Shown piece after piece: positions 51,676-61,420 of a stretch of DNA of 64,000 nt. The notes beneath the pieces are model-generated. The model was not told the origin of the DNA. It ran no database searches and saw only the letters and a list, made by a program, of their open reading frames with translations. The position numbers and the translations under genes are program-made. Each line of letters opens with the position of its first letter. Position 1 is the first letter of the stretch. This stretch comes from Paenibacillus tyrphae (GTDB lineage: Bacteria > Bacillota > Bacilli > Paenibacillales > NBRC-103111): positions 434,001-498,000 of the forward strand of contig NZ_JAMZAW010000001.1 of the NCBI RefSeq assembly GCF_024158745.1, read 5' to 3'.

Positions 51676-52515
51676 TTGATTGAAATCAAAGACGTCAGCA
51701 AGACGTTCCATCAGCGCACCGGCGGCAGTTTTACCGCCATTGACAACGTTTCCCTGACGATCCGCAAGGGCGAATTCGTCTCGCTGCTCGGCCCGTCGGG
51801 ATGCGGCAAATCCACGCTGCTCAATTTGGTCGCCGGCCTGGAGCAAGCCGAGCAGGGAACCATTACGGTGAACGGCAAGCCTTGCAGCGCACCCGGACCC
51901 GACCGCGTCGTCGTCTTTCAGGAGCACGCCTTGTTCCCTTGGCTGACGGTGTTAGATAACGTTGCGTTCGGACTGAAGCAAAAAGGCATCGGCAAAAAGG
52001 AACGCGAAGCAATGGCGATGGAGCAGATCAAAGCGGTGCACCTGAGCAAATTCGCGGACCGCTACCCGCACGAGCTGTCAGGCGGCATGAAACAGCGAGC
52101 GGCCATTGCCCGGGCGCTGGCGATGGACCCGGAAATTTTGCTGATGGATGAGCCTTTTGCGGCACTGGACGAACAGACCCGGCTCATTTTGCACAAGGAG
52201 CTTGAAGAAATTTGGATGCGGACGCGCAAAACGATCCTGTTCATTACGCATAACATCCGGGAAGCCGTCATCTTGTCGGACCGCGTGCTGGTCATGTCGA
52301 CCCGTCCCGGGAAAATCAAGAAGGAATTCGCCGTTCAGGCGGCGCGTCCCCGCGATTACGCCGACTCCGTCCTGCATCACGTGGAAGCCAGCATTATGGA
52401 TGCGCTGGCCGACGAGCTGGAAAAAGTGGTAAAGGAGGAGATGGGCGATGAGTACAGCATTAAGAAGGGGCCTCTTCCTGGTTCTGCTCTTGATAGCGTG
52501 GGAAGCGGGATTTAG
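51676..52515 (+). CDS. ABC importer ATPase, nitrate/sulfonate/taurine type
   Basis: A roughly 280-residue ATPase of the SsuB/TauB family. Walker A is GPSGCGKSTLLNLVAG, the Q-loop has VVVFQEHALFPWLTVLDNV, the signature is LSGGMKQRAAIARALA and Walker B ILLMDEPFAALDEQTR. The TTG at 51676 is 10 bases after GAGGAG and is favoured over the GTG at 51667, which touches that site. The last 20 or so residues overlap the permease gene in another frame and look unlike the family, so the stop may have drifted. Confidence 0.85.
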   Translation: MIEIKDVSKTFHQRTGGSFTAIDNVSLTIRKGEFVSLLGPSGCGKSTLLNLVAGLEQAEQGTITVNGKPCSAPGPDRVVVFQEHALFPWLTVLDNVAFGLKQKGIGKKEREAMAMEQIKAVHLSKFADRYPHELSGGMKQRAAIARALAMDPEILLMDEPFAALDEQTRLILHKELEEIWMRTRKTILFITHNIREAVILSDRVLVMSTRPGKIKKEFAVQAARPRDYADSVLHHVEASIMDALADELEKVVKEEMGDEYSIKKGPLPGSALDSVGSGI

Positions 52516-53212
52516 AATATTCGACTGGGGCTGGAAGTTCCCTTCCGTCACCCAGACGTTTCAAGCGTTCTACGACGGATTCGTCCACGGCCAACTGCTT
52601 GAAGCGACGTTTCAAAGTCTGAAGCGGCTTCTGCTCGCATTCGCCGTCTCGATCCTGGTCGGCACGGTGCTCGGCTTCCTGTTCGCCCGGTACCGCTTAA
52701 TCGACGACACGATCGGCTTTCTGGTCGTGGCGCTGCAGACGATTCCGAGTATCGCCTGGCTGCCTTTTGCTATCATCTGGTTCGGAATGAACGATTTCTC
52801 GGTCATATTCATCACCATGCTGGGCGCCACATGGACGATGGCGATGGCCAGCCGGACGGGGATCAAAAATATCCCTTCCATTTATATCAAGGCCGCGCAA
52901 ACGATGGGAACCGGCGACGGCATGCGAATGTTTTACCAAATCATGGTTCCTGCCGCGTTCCCTCACATGATTACCGGCGTTCGCGTCGCCTGGGCTTTTG
53001 CCTGGCGGGCGCTTGTCGCGGGCGAGCTGATTGCCAAAGGCGTCGGCCTCGGACAGCTGCTGCAGGACGGCCGCAATCTGGCGGATACGGCGCTCATGCT
53101 CTGCATCGTGATCATCATCGCCGTGCTCGGCACGGTGTCCGACCACTTTTGCTTCAAGCGGCTTGAGGATAAACTATTACTGCGCTACGGCTTAATCAGC
53201 GGCAAAAAATAA
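52448..53212 (+). CDS. ABC importer permease, sulfonate/nitrate type
   Basis: A 254-residue permease with six helices and the cytoplasmic EAA loop (AAQTMGTGDGMRMFYQIMVPAAFPHMITGVRVAWAFAWRALVAGELI) near 145-195. AAAGGAGG precedes the ATG. It begins 68 bases inside the ATPase frame, longer than common overlaps. It forms the importer with the ATPase and the lipoprotein encoded next. Confidence 0.87.
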   Translation: MSTALRRGLFLVLLLIAWEAGFRIFDWGWKFPSVTQTFQAFYDGFVHGQLLEATFQSLKRLLLAFAVSILVGTVLGFLFARYRLIDDTIGFLVVALQTIPSIAWLPFAIIWFGMNDFSVIFITMLGATWTMAMASRTGIKNIPSIYIKAAQTMGTGDGMRMFYQIMVPAAFPHMITGVRVAWAFAWRALVAGELIAKGVGLGQLLQDGRNLADTALMLCIVIIIAVLGTVSDHFCFKRLEDKLLLRYGLISGKK

Positions 53213-53270
53213 CCTATCGGGGGCAGCACGGCCAAACGGCCGGTGCTAAACAAAGGAGAGAAACGATACG

Positions 53271-54326
53271 ATGAAAAAGTGGTCTGCACTGCTGGCGGTC
53301 GTTCTGACCGCATCGCTTGCGCTTTCCGCCTGCGGAAGCAAAACGGAAGCGCCAAAAGACGGAGCCGCCGGAGCGAACAAACCGGCCGCGGCGAAAACAG
53401 TACGGCTCGGCATCTTCAAGAACGTTACCCACGCGCCGGGCTATGTCGCTCTGGAGCAAGGCTTGTTCAAAAAATATTGGGGCGAGAACGTCAAGATCGA
53501 GGTGACGCCGTTCGACAACGGGTCCGACTTCTCCACCGCGCTGGCTACGGATCAGATTGACCTGGGCTTCGTCGGTCCCGGACCTTCGACGAACCAGTTC
53601 CTGAAAAGCAAAAACTTCCGCGTCATTTCCGGTTCGAATAACGGAGGCGCAGTGCTTGTGGCCGGCAAAGATTCCGGCATCAACAGCGTCAAGGATTTGG
53701 TCGGCAAAACCGTCGCCATCCCGACGAAAGGCAGCACGAACGAAATTTCGCTCCGCCTGCTGCTGAAGCAAAATAATCTGAACGTGACGACCGACAAGAG
53801 CGGCGTGCAGCTGATTGCCCGGGCTCCGGCGGACACGCTCGTGGCGATGCGCCAGAAAGAAATCGACGCGGCGCTCATTCCCGAGCCGTGGGGTACGCAG
53901 ATGGAGCAGGAAGGTATCGGCAAAGTGATCGCCCCGTGGGATCAAATCCCGCCGAACAACGGCAATTATCCGCTCACGATTCTCGTTGCCGGTGACAAGT
54001 TCCTGAAAGACAACCGCGAACTGGCGAAGGGAGCTATTCAAGCCAACGCGGACGCGATCGACTTTATCAAGAAAAATCCGGACAAAGCGTATGAACTGAT
54101 CAACAACCAGCTGAAAACGCTCAGCGGAAAAGGAATGGATGTCGCTTTGATTAAAGCGGCGATCTCCCACTTGAATCTGACGACGGACGTCAGCAAGGAA
54201 GCGATCGAAGAAATGGCCCGCGTCTCCATCGAGGCCGGCTACATCAAGGACGCGAAGAAAGAGGAGCTGGATCTGAGCAAATTCCTCGACCTCTCGCTCT
54301 TGAACGAAGTGAAGCAGGGCAAATAA
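53271..54326 (+). CDS. Substrate-binding lipoprotein, SsuA/NMT1-like
   Basis: A 351-residue lipoprotein: signal peptide with lipobox LSAC at 18-21, an Ala/Lys-rich tether to about 45, then the binding fold (RLGIFKNVTHAPGYVALEQGLFKKYWGENVKIEVTPFDNGSDFSTAL, DLGFVGPGPSTNQFL, GKTVAIPTKGSTNEISLRLLL). This is the aliphatic sulfonate/nitrate/taurine-binding family, which delivers the ligand to the permease. The ligand cannot be chosen; no CymR, S-box or other sulfur-control site is visible upstream. GGAGAG precedes the ATG. Confidence 0.85.
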   Translation: MKKWSALLAVVLTASLALSACGSKTEAPKDGAAGANKPAAAKTVRLGIFKNVTHAPGYVALEQGLFKKYWGENVKIEVTPFDNGSDFSTALATDQIDLGFVGPGPSTNQFLKSKNFRVISGSNNGGAVLVAGKDSGINSVKDLVGKTVAIPTKGSTNEISLRLLLKQNNLNVTTDKSGVQLIARAPADTLVAMRQKEIDAALIPEPWGTQMEQEGIGKVIAPWDQIPPNNGNYPLTILVAGDKFLKDNRELAKGAIQANADAIDFIKKNPDKAYELINNQLKTLSGKGMDVALIKAAISHLNLTTDVSKEAIEEMARVSIEAGYIKDAKKEELDLSKFLDLSLLNEVKQGK

Positions 54327-54356
54327 ATCAGCAAGCTGCACATCAGCGCATAACAA

Positions 54357-54391
54357 ACAGGCAGGAGCCGTTATCGGCCTCTGCCTGTTTT
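54357..54391 (+). terminator. Terminator of the ABC importer operon
   Basis: ACAGGCAG pairs with CTGCCTGT, with an inner GCCG/CGGC helix, followed by TTTTG. Confidence 0.8.
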
Positions 54392-54440
54392 GTGCATTTG
54401 CGGCTGTCGGAATTGACCCCGCCCGAGGGATTCCTTTCAG

Positions 54441-56174
54441 CTATCCGTACAGCTTCGCGTAATAGCCTCCGCGGTCAAGCAATTGTTGATGGGCGCCCTG
54501 CTCCACCACGCTGCCCTGGTTCATCACCACAATGAAATCGGCTTTCTCCACCGTGCTTAAACGATGGGCAATCATTATGGTCGTGCGCCCTTTCATCAAG
54601 CGGTTCATCGCCTCCTGCACCCAATATTCCGATTCGGTATCGAGCGCGGAGGTAGCCTCGTCCAGCAGCAAGATCGGTGCATTTTTCAGGATCGCCCTGG
54701 CAATGGCAATACGCTGTCTTTGCCCGCCCGATAGTGACGCTCCCCGCTCCCCTACTTGGGTGTTGTACTGCTCGGGCAGCTCCTGTATAAAATGATGCGC
54801 ATAAGCCGCTTTGGCAGCCTCGATCACCTCGTCCGTCGTCGCCTGCGGATTGCCGTAACGAATGTTTTCCTCGATCGTTCCGCTGAACAGAAAGGCGTCT
54901 TGTGGCACATAGGCGATTTGCCCGCGTATCTCCTCCAAGGTGTAGTGACCAAACGACTTGCCCTGCAGCATAATTTCTCCCCGGTCAACCGGGTAAAAGC
55001 CCAGCAGCAATTTGATCAGCGTGCTCTTGCCGCTGCCGCTTGCCCCGACAATCGCCGCGACTTGGCCCGGATACACCTGCATGGACATGCCGTACAGCAC
55101 CTTTTTATCCGCTTGATAGGAAAATTCGACGTCGCGGAACTCCACCATGGCGGGCGACACCCGGTCTTCCCCGCCAAGGCCGATGCGCTCGGGCTCGTCC
55201 TGCTCCTCCAGAACCTCTTTGATGCGAAGTGCGCCGGCTAACGAGTTTTGCGCTTGCGACAAAAACGTGCCGAAATTCAAAATCGCGTGCGTCAAGCTGA
55301 TCTGAAGAACCGCCAACGCCACCACCGTCCCCATGGCGATAAGGCCGTGAGCGTACAGCAGCCCGCCGACGACAATCATGCCGCAGAACGTAACATAGCT
55401 GACGAAATGATTGACTGCGGCCAGCATGCCGTTTTTGGTGGCGGTTTGCGCGGCCACCTTCGTTACCTGCTCGTTCAACTCGCCGTACTGGGCAAAAATC
55501 GGACGGATATGGAACAGCTTTACAAGCTGGATCCCCCCGATAAAGTCGGAAAACTTCTCCGTCATTTTGCCCAGCAGGTTAAGCGACTGCTCGTACAGTG
55601 TTCGAATTTGCCGGACAAACCGGATGCTGATCGCAAAGGAAAGGAGCAGCAGTACAAACGAAGCGCTCGCCAATTGCCAGTGCATGACGAACATCGTCAC
55701 GACGGCTCCTATACTGAGCGTGAGCTGCAGCAGGATCGCGAAAAACACGCTCGTGTACGTCATTTCCAGAGTCGAGACATCATTGGTCATTCTCGAAACC
55801 AAATCCCCGTTATGCGTCTGCTCCAGATACCCGACGCGAAGCCTGCACAGCTTACGGTATATACGCTCGCGGATATCGACCATCGTATATTCCACGCTGC
55901 GCTGATACATATAGGTGAACCCGGGGGCGATCAGATTGACGATCAACAGCGAGCCTCCCAATATGTAAAAGGCCTGATACATCAGACTGGAATCCTGAGT
56001 CTGGGCAAAATTGACCAAACGCTGAATTACCAGGCTGAACGCTACGAAGAACAAGGTATGAACGATCGTGCTGACGACGAGCCCCACGAAATATTGGACT
56101 CTGCGCCGCGGATTCATGAAGCTCATCATGTAGCCGAGCTCTTTCATATAGGTGAGCATGACGCCGCTATTCAC
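54441..56174 (-). CDS. ABC exporter half-transporter 2 of the NRPS cluster
   Basis: A 577-residue exporter with a six-helix membrane domain (about 25-310) and an ATPase domain: Walker A GASGSGKST, Q-loop YVPQDAFLFSGT, signature LSGGQRQRIAIARAIL, Walker B ILLLDEATSALD. It starts at GTG, overlapping the preceding exporter gene (GTGA). With that neighbour it probably forms a heterodimer. Lying last in a peptide synthetase cluster makes export of the peptide, or self-protection, its likely job. Confidence 0.87.
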   Translation of the reverse strand: MNSGVMLTYMKELGYMMSFMNPRRRVQYFVGLVVSTIVHTLFFVAFSLVIQRLVNFAQTQDSSLMYQAFYILGGSLLIVNLIAPGFTYMYQRSVEYTMVDIRERIYRKLCRLRVGYLEQTHNGDLVSRMTNDVSTLEMTYTSVFFAILLQLTLSIGAVVTMFVMHWQLASASFVLLLLSFAISIRFVRQIRTLYEQSLNLLGKMTEKFSDFIGGIQLVKLFHIRPIFAQYGELNEQVTKVAAQTATKNGMLAAVNHFVSYVTFCGMIVVGGLLYAHGLIAMGTVVALAVLQISLTHAILNFGTFLSQAQNSLAGALRIKEVLEEQDEPERIGLGGEDRVSPAMVEFRDVEFSYQADKKVLYGMSMQVYPGQVAAIVGASGSGKSTLIKLLLGFYPVDRGEIMLQGKSFGHYTLEEIRGQIAYVPQDAFLFSGTIEENIRYGNPQATTDEVIEAAKAAYAHHFIQELPEQYNTQVGERGASLSGGQRQRIAIARAILKNAPILLLDEATSALDTESEYWVQEAMNRLMKGRTTIMIAHRLSTVEKADFIVVMNQGSVVEQGAHQQLLDRGGYYAKLYG

Positions 56175-57955
56175 GTATAAGCCACCTCCCTGTTCTTGCC
56201 AGCATCGGCTGTAAATTCCTGATGGTACGATTGGGCATACAGCCCTTTTTCGGCCAACAGTTGAGCGTGACTCCCCGCTTCAGCAACCGCTCCCTGGTCC
56301 ATGACCCAAATTTCATCCGCATTCTCGATGGTAGACAGCCGGTGGGCAATGACGATGGTCGTCCTTTCCTTCATCAGGACGCTCAGCGCTTCCTGGACGA
56401 ACATTTCCGACTCCGTATCCAGAGCGGAGGTCGGCTCGTCCAGCAGCAGAATGGGCGCGTCCTTCAGAAAAGCGCGCGCAATGGCAATACGCTGTCGCTG
56501 GCCGCCGGACAGAAATCCACCCCGCTCGCCCACCTCGGTCTGATACCCTTCCGGAAGCTCCATGATGAAAGAGTGCGCATTGGCCAGCTTGGCGGCCTCG
56601 ATCACCTCATCCATCGAAGCGTTGGCCCGGCCGTAAGCGATATTTTCGGCGACGGTGCCGCCGAACAAATACGAATCCTGCGTCATCACGGAGAAATGAG
56701 ACCGCAGGTCGGTCAAATTACAGTTCTTAATCGGTTGACCGAATACTTTGATCGTCCCTTGACCCTCCTGCAAGGAATAAAAGCCGCATAAAAGCTTGAA
56801 TACGGTGCTTTTTCCCCCGCCGCTCGCTCCCACCAAAGCAATCGTCTTCCCTTTCGGCACGGTAAAGCTCAAGTTCCGAAGAATCGGGGAATCCGGCTCA
56901 TAAGCGAAGCTGACGTTATCGAACTCGATGGGCGGCTGCTCCGTTCTTGCAATCGCGTGCCCCTCCTGGTTTTCGGCGGGCTGGTTCACAATGTCTACTA
57001 CCCTTTTCAACGCCCCGCTCATTTCAAATGAGCTCGTAATGAGTGTCGGAATATGGTCAAGCGGGTCCAGGCACAGATTCAGCAGGTATAGAAAAGCAAC
57101 CAGCTCTCCCGTGCTGAACAAGCCCTTGGAAATTAAATAGCTTCCGTAGATCACCGAGAAGACGATCGGGCTGATCATCAGCGTAAACAGAACGGGAGTA
57201 ATCCAGGCCTCCCTTTTTTTCAACGCCAATTTTTTTTGCAGCGTCAGGTGAAGCAGGGATTGATACGCTCGAAACATGATCCCCGATAGCAGGTAACTTT
57301 TAACGATCGGCATGCCGCCCAGCGTATCCTGCAGATTGGAGTTCATCCGCCCCATATTTTCCTGAGCCTCTTCGGTGAGCTGGCGCAATTGATTCCCGAT
57401 CCACTGGGAAGCCAGCAGGGAAAAGGGAAGCAGCAGCAAGCTGAACACCACGAGCTGCCATTGAATCCAAATCAGACAAACGAAGCAGCCGATGAACAGA
57501 AGCGGGTGATAAAACCATTGGGCCAAATCGCGGGTCAAAAATTGCTGGATAAGCCGCAAATCGCTGCTTAGCCTCGAAAGAACATCGCCGGAGTGTTGTT
57601 TTTCCAGATAGTGAACAGGTAATTTTCCTATATGGTTCATCAGGTGATTGCGGATATCTCTCACGACCAGGGCGCTGCTTTTTTCCACTCCGTAGACCAT
57701 AAAAAATTTGGCGGGAACCCCGATCAGGATAATCGTAAAAACGATGTAAACGATGCGGACGACCGATTGCTCCGCCCCGTTCTCCGCACTGGACGTCAGC
57801 TGCTGGGTCAAACTGCCCGTCCACACCTCGATGACGGCCGCCGCCATCGCTGCGACGATGCCGAGGAGCATCCATCCCCTGTAAGGCTTCGCGAATTTCC
57901 ACAGCCAGGAGACGGCCTTCCATAAGGTCAACCTAGGTTTGCGTTCTTGTACCAC
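56171..57955 (-). CDS. ABC exporter half-transporter 1 of the NRPS cluster
   Basis: A 594-residue exporter. Membrane domain about 20-320; the ATPase has Walker A GASGGGKST, VMTQDSYLFGGT, LSGGQRQRIAIARAFL and ILLLDEPTSALD. I set the start at the GTG at 57955, 8 bases after AAGGGG; a TTG at 57982 is in frame but without a ribosome site. The stop overlaps the next exporter by 4 bases and the NRPS stop is 41 bases upstream, so all are co-transcribed. Confidence 0.87.
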   Translation of the reverse strand: MVQERKPRLTLWKAVSWLWKFAKPYRGWMLLGIVAAMAAAVIEVWTGSLTQQLTSSAENGAEQSVVRIVYIVFTIILIGVPAKFFMVYGVEKSSALVVRDIRNHLMNHIGKLPVHYLEKQHSGDVLSRLSSDLRLIQQFLTRDLAQWFYHPLLFIGCFVCLIWIQWQLVVFSLLLLPFSLLASQWIGNQLRQLTEEAQENMGRMNSNLQDTLGGMPIVKSYLLSGIMFRAYQSLLHLTLQKKLALKKREAWITPVLFTLMISPIVFSVIYGSYLISKGLFSTGELVAFLYLLNLCLDPLDHIPTLITSSFEMSGALKRVVDIVNQPAENQEGHAIARTEQPPIEFDNVSFAYEPDSPILRNLSFTVPKGKTIALVGASGGGKSTVFKLLCGFYSLQEGQGTIKVFGQPIKNCNLTDLRSHFSVMTQDSYLFGGTVAENIAYGRANASMDEVIEAAKLANAHSFIMELPEGYQTEVGERGGFLSGGQRQRIAIARAFLKDAPILLLDEPTSALDTESEMFVQEALSVLMKERTTIVIAHRLSTIENADEIWVMDQGAVAEAGSHAQLLAEKGLYAQSYHQEFTADAGKNREVAYT

Positions 57956-57996
57956 CCATTTGTCCCCTTTCAAGGCAGGCAAAGGGTTGCTCCGTT

Positions 57997-60900
57997 TTAG
58001 AGCAACACCTTTTGGACTTCGCCCGTCGGTCCGGCAATTTGGCGGACGATCTGTTGAAGTATTTGTGCGTTCTCGGCAATCGACTCGGGATGAAGCACTT
58101 TGGCATGAACCCCGACAAGCCGGTACTCTCTATAGCTTTGGCCGGTAGCCGCGCTCCATGTCGGCACATGGTGCTCCCGGATGACGGCTTCGGTTTCTTC
58201 CGTATACAGCCCGTGAATGTTCGCCTCCACCATGCCGGTGTTAATCAACTGATCCCCGTAGGTCAAATAGGCCCTTACTTTTTGCTGAACCCGGTCGCGG
58301 ATAAGCGGATTTCTCGTCGCTCCGTCTTTCATGCCTTCGACCAGATCAAGAATTTCAACAATGTCGTCTTCCAATTCTTCATCGGGCATGGCGTCGGCAA
58401 CGAGCTGTCTGATCAAGGAATCGACCATGATCATATCCGAGACGCGGCAGCCTCTTTTTTCCAGAGCCTTGGCCACTTCAAACATCAAGTTGCCGCCTAC
58501 GGAATAGCCGAGCAATACGTAAGGCGACTGCCCCTGAATGCGGACCACCTCGTCCGCATATCGTTCCACCATGTCGCCGTAATCCTCGATCTCGTCGATG
58601 AAGTCGATCGCATACAATGCGCAGTGGCCTTCCAGTGCCTTCGCCAATTCCAAATAGCTGAAGCCGTAGCCGCTTCCCGGCGGGAAGCAGAACACGTTCA
58701 CCGGCCCTTCACTATTCAGCTTCACGAAATGACAGCTATCCCCTTCGGACCCGGATTCCCAGATCTCGTACGCCATCGATTCCACGGAAGGGTTTTGAAA
58801 CACCTTATGAATGGGGAGCTCGGTCCCCGTTTCGGTATATACCCGCTGAACGAGCTGCATCAGGTTCAAGGAATGTCCGCCAAGGGCAAAGAAATTGTCC
58901 TTCACGCCAACCTTCTCCAAACCGAGAACCTCTTGCCAGATTTGGGCGAGCTGCGCCTCCTGCGCCGTCCGCGGCGCCACATATTCCAATCCGGTCTGCA
59001 GCTTTCCTTCCATGGCAATCAGCGTCTTGCGGTCGATCTTGCCGTTGGGAGTCAACGGCATCCGCTCGACCTGCGCAAAGTACGACGGAATCATATAGGC
59101 CGGCATGCCTTGTGCCAGCGTCCCCCGCAGCTCGCTGACCGTTAACGGCCGATTCGCCACGAAGTAGGCGTACAACTGCTTGCCTCCACTTTCGCTGTCC
59201 CGCGCAATGACGACGGCCTCCTGGATCGCCTCCACTTTCAACAGCCGCGCTTCCACTTCGCCAAGCTCAATACGGTAGCCCCGGATTTTCACCTGATGAT
59301 CCATACGGCCCAAATATTCGATGTTGCCGTCCGGCAGCCAGCGGGCCAAGTCGCCCGTACGGTACATCCGCTCTTCTGCCGAAGCTCCGAACGGGTTCCG
59401 TACAAACTTCTCCGCCGTCAGTTCCGGGCGATTCAAGTAGCCTCTGGCGACGCCCACGCCCGCGATGCACAGCTCTCCGGCCACGCCGATCGGCTGCAGC
59501 TGACCCGTTCCTTCCTTGATAATGTACAGCTGCGTATTGTCGATCGGCTTGCCGATCGGAATGATCGGATAGTCCCCGTCCGGCTCGCAATCGAAGTACG
59601 ATACGTCTACCGTCGCTTCCGTCGGCCCGTACAGGTTGATCAGCTTCGCCCCGTTCACGGCCGAAATCGCCTTCTGGAACCGGGCGACATGCTGCGGTGG
59701 CAGCGCTTCTCCGCTCGCAAACACCTGACGCAGCGACCTCAGCTTGTCCAGGACCGTTGCAGCCGGCAGCGATTCGACGTATTCCAGGAAAACGTGCAGC
59801 ATCGCCGGTACGAAATGCATCGTGGTAATGCCGTAGCGCGCGATCGTCTCTACGATGCGCTCCGGATTTTTTTCTCCGCCTACCGACAGCATGCATACCT
59901 TCGAACCGACCATGGACCACCAAAACAGCTCCCACACGGATACGTCAAAGGTAAAGGCGGTTTTTTGCAGAATCGTATCGGCCGCACCGATCGGATAGCG
60001 CTTGTGCATCCACAGAATCCGGTTGACGACCGAATGGTGCTCGACCATAACCCCTTTCGGCTTGCCCGTCGAGCCCGACGTGTAGATCACGTACGCCATA
60101 TGGCGCGGGCCGGAAACCGGCTCCGGATTCGAGCCGTCGGGGTGGTAAGACGCCTCGTCTTCCAGTTCCAACATGTCTCCGTCAAAGGCCGCTTTTTCCC
60201 GCAAATGACGCTGAAGCAGCAAGACCTGCGCTCCCGAATCCTCCAGCATGTAACGAATGCGCTCCTCGGGATATTCCGGGTCAATCGGCACGTAAGCTCC
60301 CCCGGCTTTCAAAATCGCCATAATGCCGACGACCATTTCAAGAGAGCGCTCGGCCATAATCCCTACCAGCCGATCCGCCTGAACCCCTTTCGCCCGCAAC
60401 GTGCGCGCCAACCGGTTCGCCCGTTCGTTCAATTCTCCGTACGTCAGCCGATCCTCTTCAAAAAGGACCGCTACGGCTTCCGGGTCCCGTTCCGCCTGTT
60501 CCTCCAACAGCCCGTAAAGCGTCTTCTCCCGCGGATAATCCGCCGCGGTATCGTTAAATGCATGAAGGAGCTGATGCTTCTCGGATTCGGACAACAGGTC
60601 CGTTTGGCCGAGCTCAAGCTCCGGTTGAAACAAAATAACCGATGACAAACGAAATAGATGGTCGATCATCCTGTCCATCAAGGCTTGATCGTACCGGTTC
60701 GGGTCGTAGCCCAGATTTAACGTGATCATGCCGTTTTCGGCATGAAACCGAAACAGGGTATCGGCCGATACACTTTGCTCGAAAGCCGCCGTATGGATGT
60801 TATCAAACGAAACCAGCGTATTAATCACCGGAACGTCATGGGCGGTATATTGCAGATTCAATTGGCCGACCATTTTTCTAAACGGAATATTCTGGTGCGC

Positions 60901-61314
60901 GACAGCTTCGCTGATCGACGTTTTGATCTGACCCAGCAGCGATTTCAATGTGCTTTTGGCGTCTACGCGATTTTTAAGAATCAGCACTTCGTGGACCGGC
61001 GGATTATCCTTGTCAAGCGATACGAAAGCGGGCATGCCGACCAAAATATTTTCCCGGTTCACATACGTATGTAAAATGCCTTTGACCAAGGCCAGCAAAA
61101 TCATATACACAGCCATGTCGGATCCGTTGCTAAGAGCCAAAACTCTTGCCGAAAGCTCCGGCGGCAGCGGACGTTCGATGACGCTCAGATTGGCTGCGAG
61201 ATCCGATCGAACGACTTTATTTGAGGCAACGCTAAAGGGCAGGCAGCATATGCTGTCTTCGGCATCAAATTTTTCGGTCCAATAAGCCTCTTCCTTCTCA
61301 AATACCGATTTCAT
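57997..61314 (-). CDS. Terminal NRPS: half condensation domain, adenylation (Ser), PCP, thioesterase
   Basis: A 1105-residue final synthetase. Residues 1 to about 245 match only the C-terminal half of a condensation domain: they begin KEEAYWTEKF and have no HHxxxDG. The adenylation domain (about 265-770) has VIYTSGSTGKPKGVMVEHH, FDVSVWE, NLYGPTEATVD, YRTGDLARW and NGKIDRKTL; residues lining the pocket read D V W H F S L V D K, a serine code. The PCP has FFALGGHSLNLMQ (about 835) and a type I thioesterase follows with GYSVGG (about 940) and a C-terminal His. It ends the peptide and releases it. Start 61314 is 7 bases after GGGGAGG. Confidence 0.87.
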   Translation of the reverse strand: MKSVFEKEEAYWTEKFDAEDSICCLPFSVASNKVVRSDLAANLSVIERPLPPELSARVLALSNGSDMAVYMILLALVKGILHTYVNRENILVGMPAFVSLDKDNPPVHEVLILKNRVDAKSTLKSLLGQIKTSISEAVAHQNIPFRKMVGQLNLQYTAHDVPVINTLVSFDNIHTAAFEQSVSADTLFRFHAENGMITLNLGYDPNRYDQALMDRMIDHLFRLSSVILFQPELELGQTDLLSESEKHQLLHAFNDTAADYPREKTLYGLLEEQAERDPEAVAVLFEEDRLTYGELNERANRLARTLRAKGVQADRLVGIMAERSLEMVVGIMAILKAGGAYVPIDPEYPEERIRYMLEDSGAQVLLLQRHLREKAAFDGDMLELEDEASYHPDGSNPEPVSGPRHMAYVIYTSGSTGKPKGVMVEHHSVVNRILWMHKRYPIGAADTILQKTAFTFDVSVWELFWWSMVGSKVCMLSVGGEKNPERIVETIARYGITTMHFVPAMLHVFLEYVESLPAATVLDKLRSLRQVFASGEALPPQHVARFQKAISAVNGAKLINLYGPTEATVDVSYFDCEPDGDYPIIPIGKPIDNTQLYIIKEGTGQLQPIGVAGELCIAGVGVARGYLNRPELTAEKFVRNPFGASAEERMYRTGDLARWLPDGNIEYLGRMDHQVKIRGYRIELGEVEARLLKVEAIQEAVVIARDSESGGKQLYAYFVANRPLTVSELRGTLAQGMPAYMIPSYFAQVERMPLTPNGKIDRKTLIAMEGKLQTGLEYVAPRTAQEAQLAQIWQEVLGLEKVGVKDNFFALGGHSLNLMQLVQRVYTETGTELPIHKVFQNPSVESMAYEIWESGSEGDSCHFVKLNSEGPVNVFCFPPGSGYGFSYLELAKALEGHCALYAIDFIDEIEDYGDMVERYADEVVRIQGQSPYVLLGYSVGGNLMFEVAKALEKRGCRVSDMIMVDSLIRQLVADAMPDEELEDDIVEILDLVEGMKDGATRNPLIRDRVQQKVRAYLTYGDQLINTGMVEANIHGLYTEETEAVIREHHVPTWSAATGQSYREYRLVGVHAKVLHPESIAENAQILQQIVRQIAGPTGEVQKVLL

Positions 61315-61353
61315 TCGTAGACCTCCCCTAAAGTAATGTGTACAAAACACCCG

Positions 61354-61385
61354 GAGTGTGTGTCCGGAAACGCAGACACACACTC
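61354..61385 (-). terminator. Perfect hairpin between the two NRPS genes
   Basis: GAGTGTGTGTC and GACACACACTC pair over 11 bases around a 10-base loop, followed on the minus strand only by a short TTTT. It may be an attenuator or mRNA stability structure rather than a full terminator. Confidence 0.5.
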
Positions 61386-61420
61386 TGTCAGGTGCTAACG
61401 AATAATGGTTCGGCCAGCCA

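Noticed and set aside
53214..54356. A 380-codon minus-strand frame opposite the binding lipoprotein
   Set aside because: Antisense shadow of a gene with a clear lipobox and family motifs.
59296..60645. A 449-codon open frame on the plus strand inside the NRPS
   Set aside because: It is antisense to a well-matched adenylation domain; its composition (Arg, His, Gln rich) is that of a shadow frame in GC-rich DNA.
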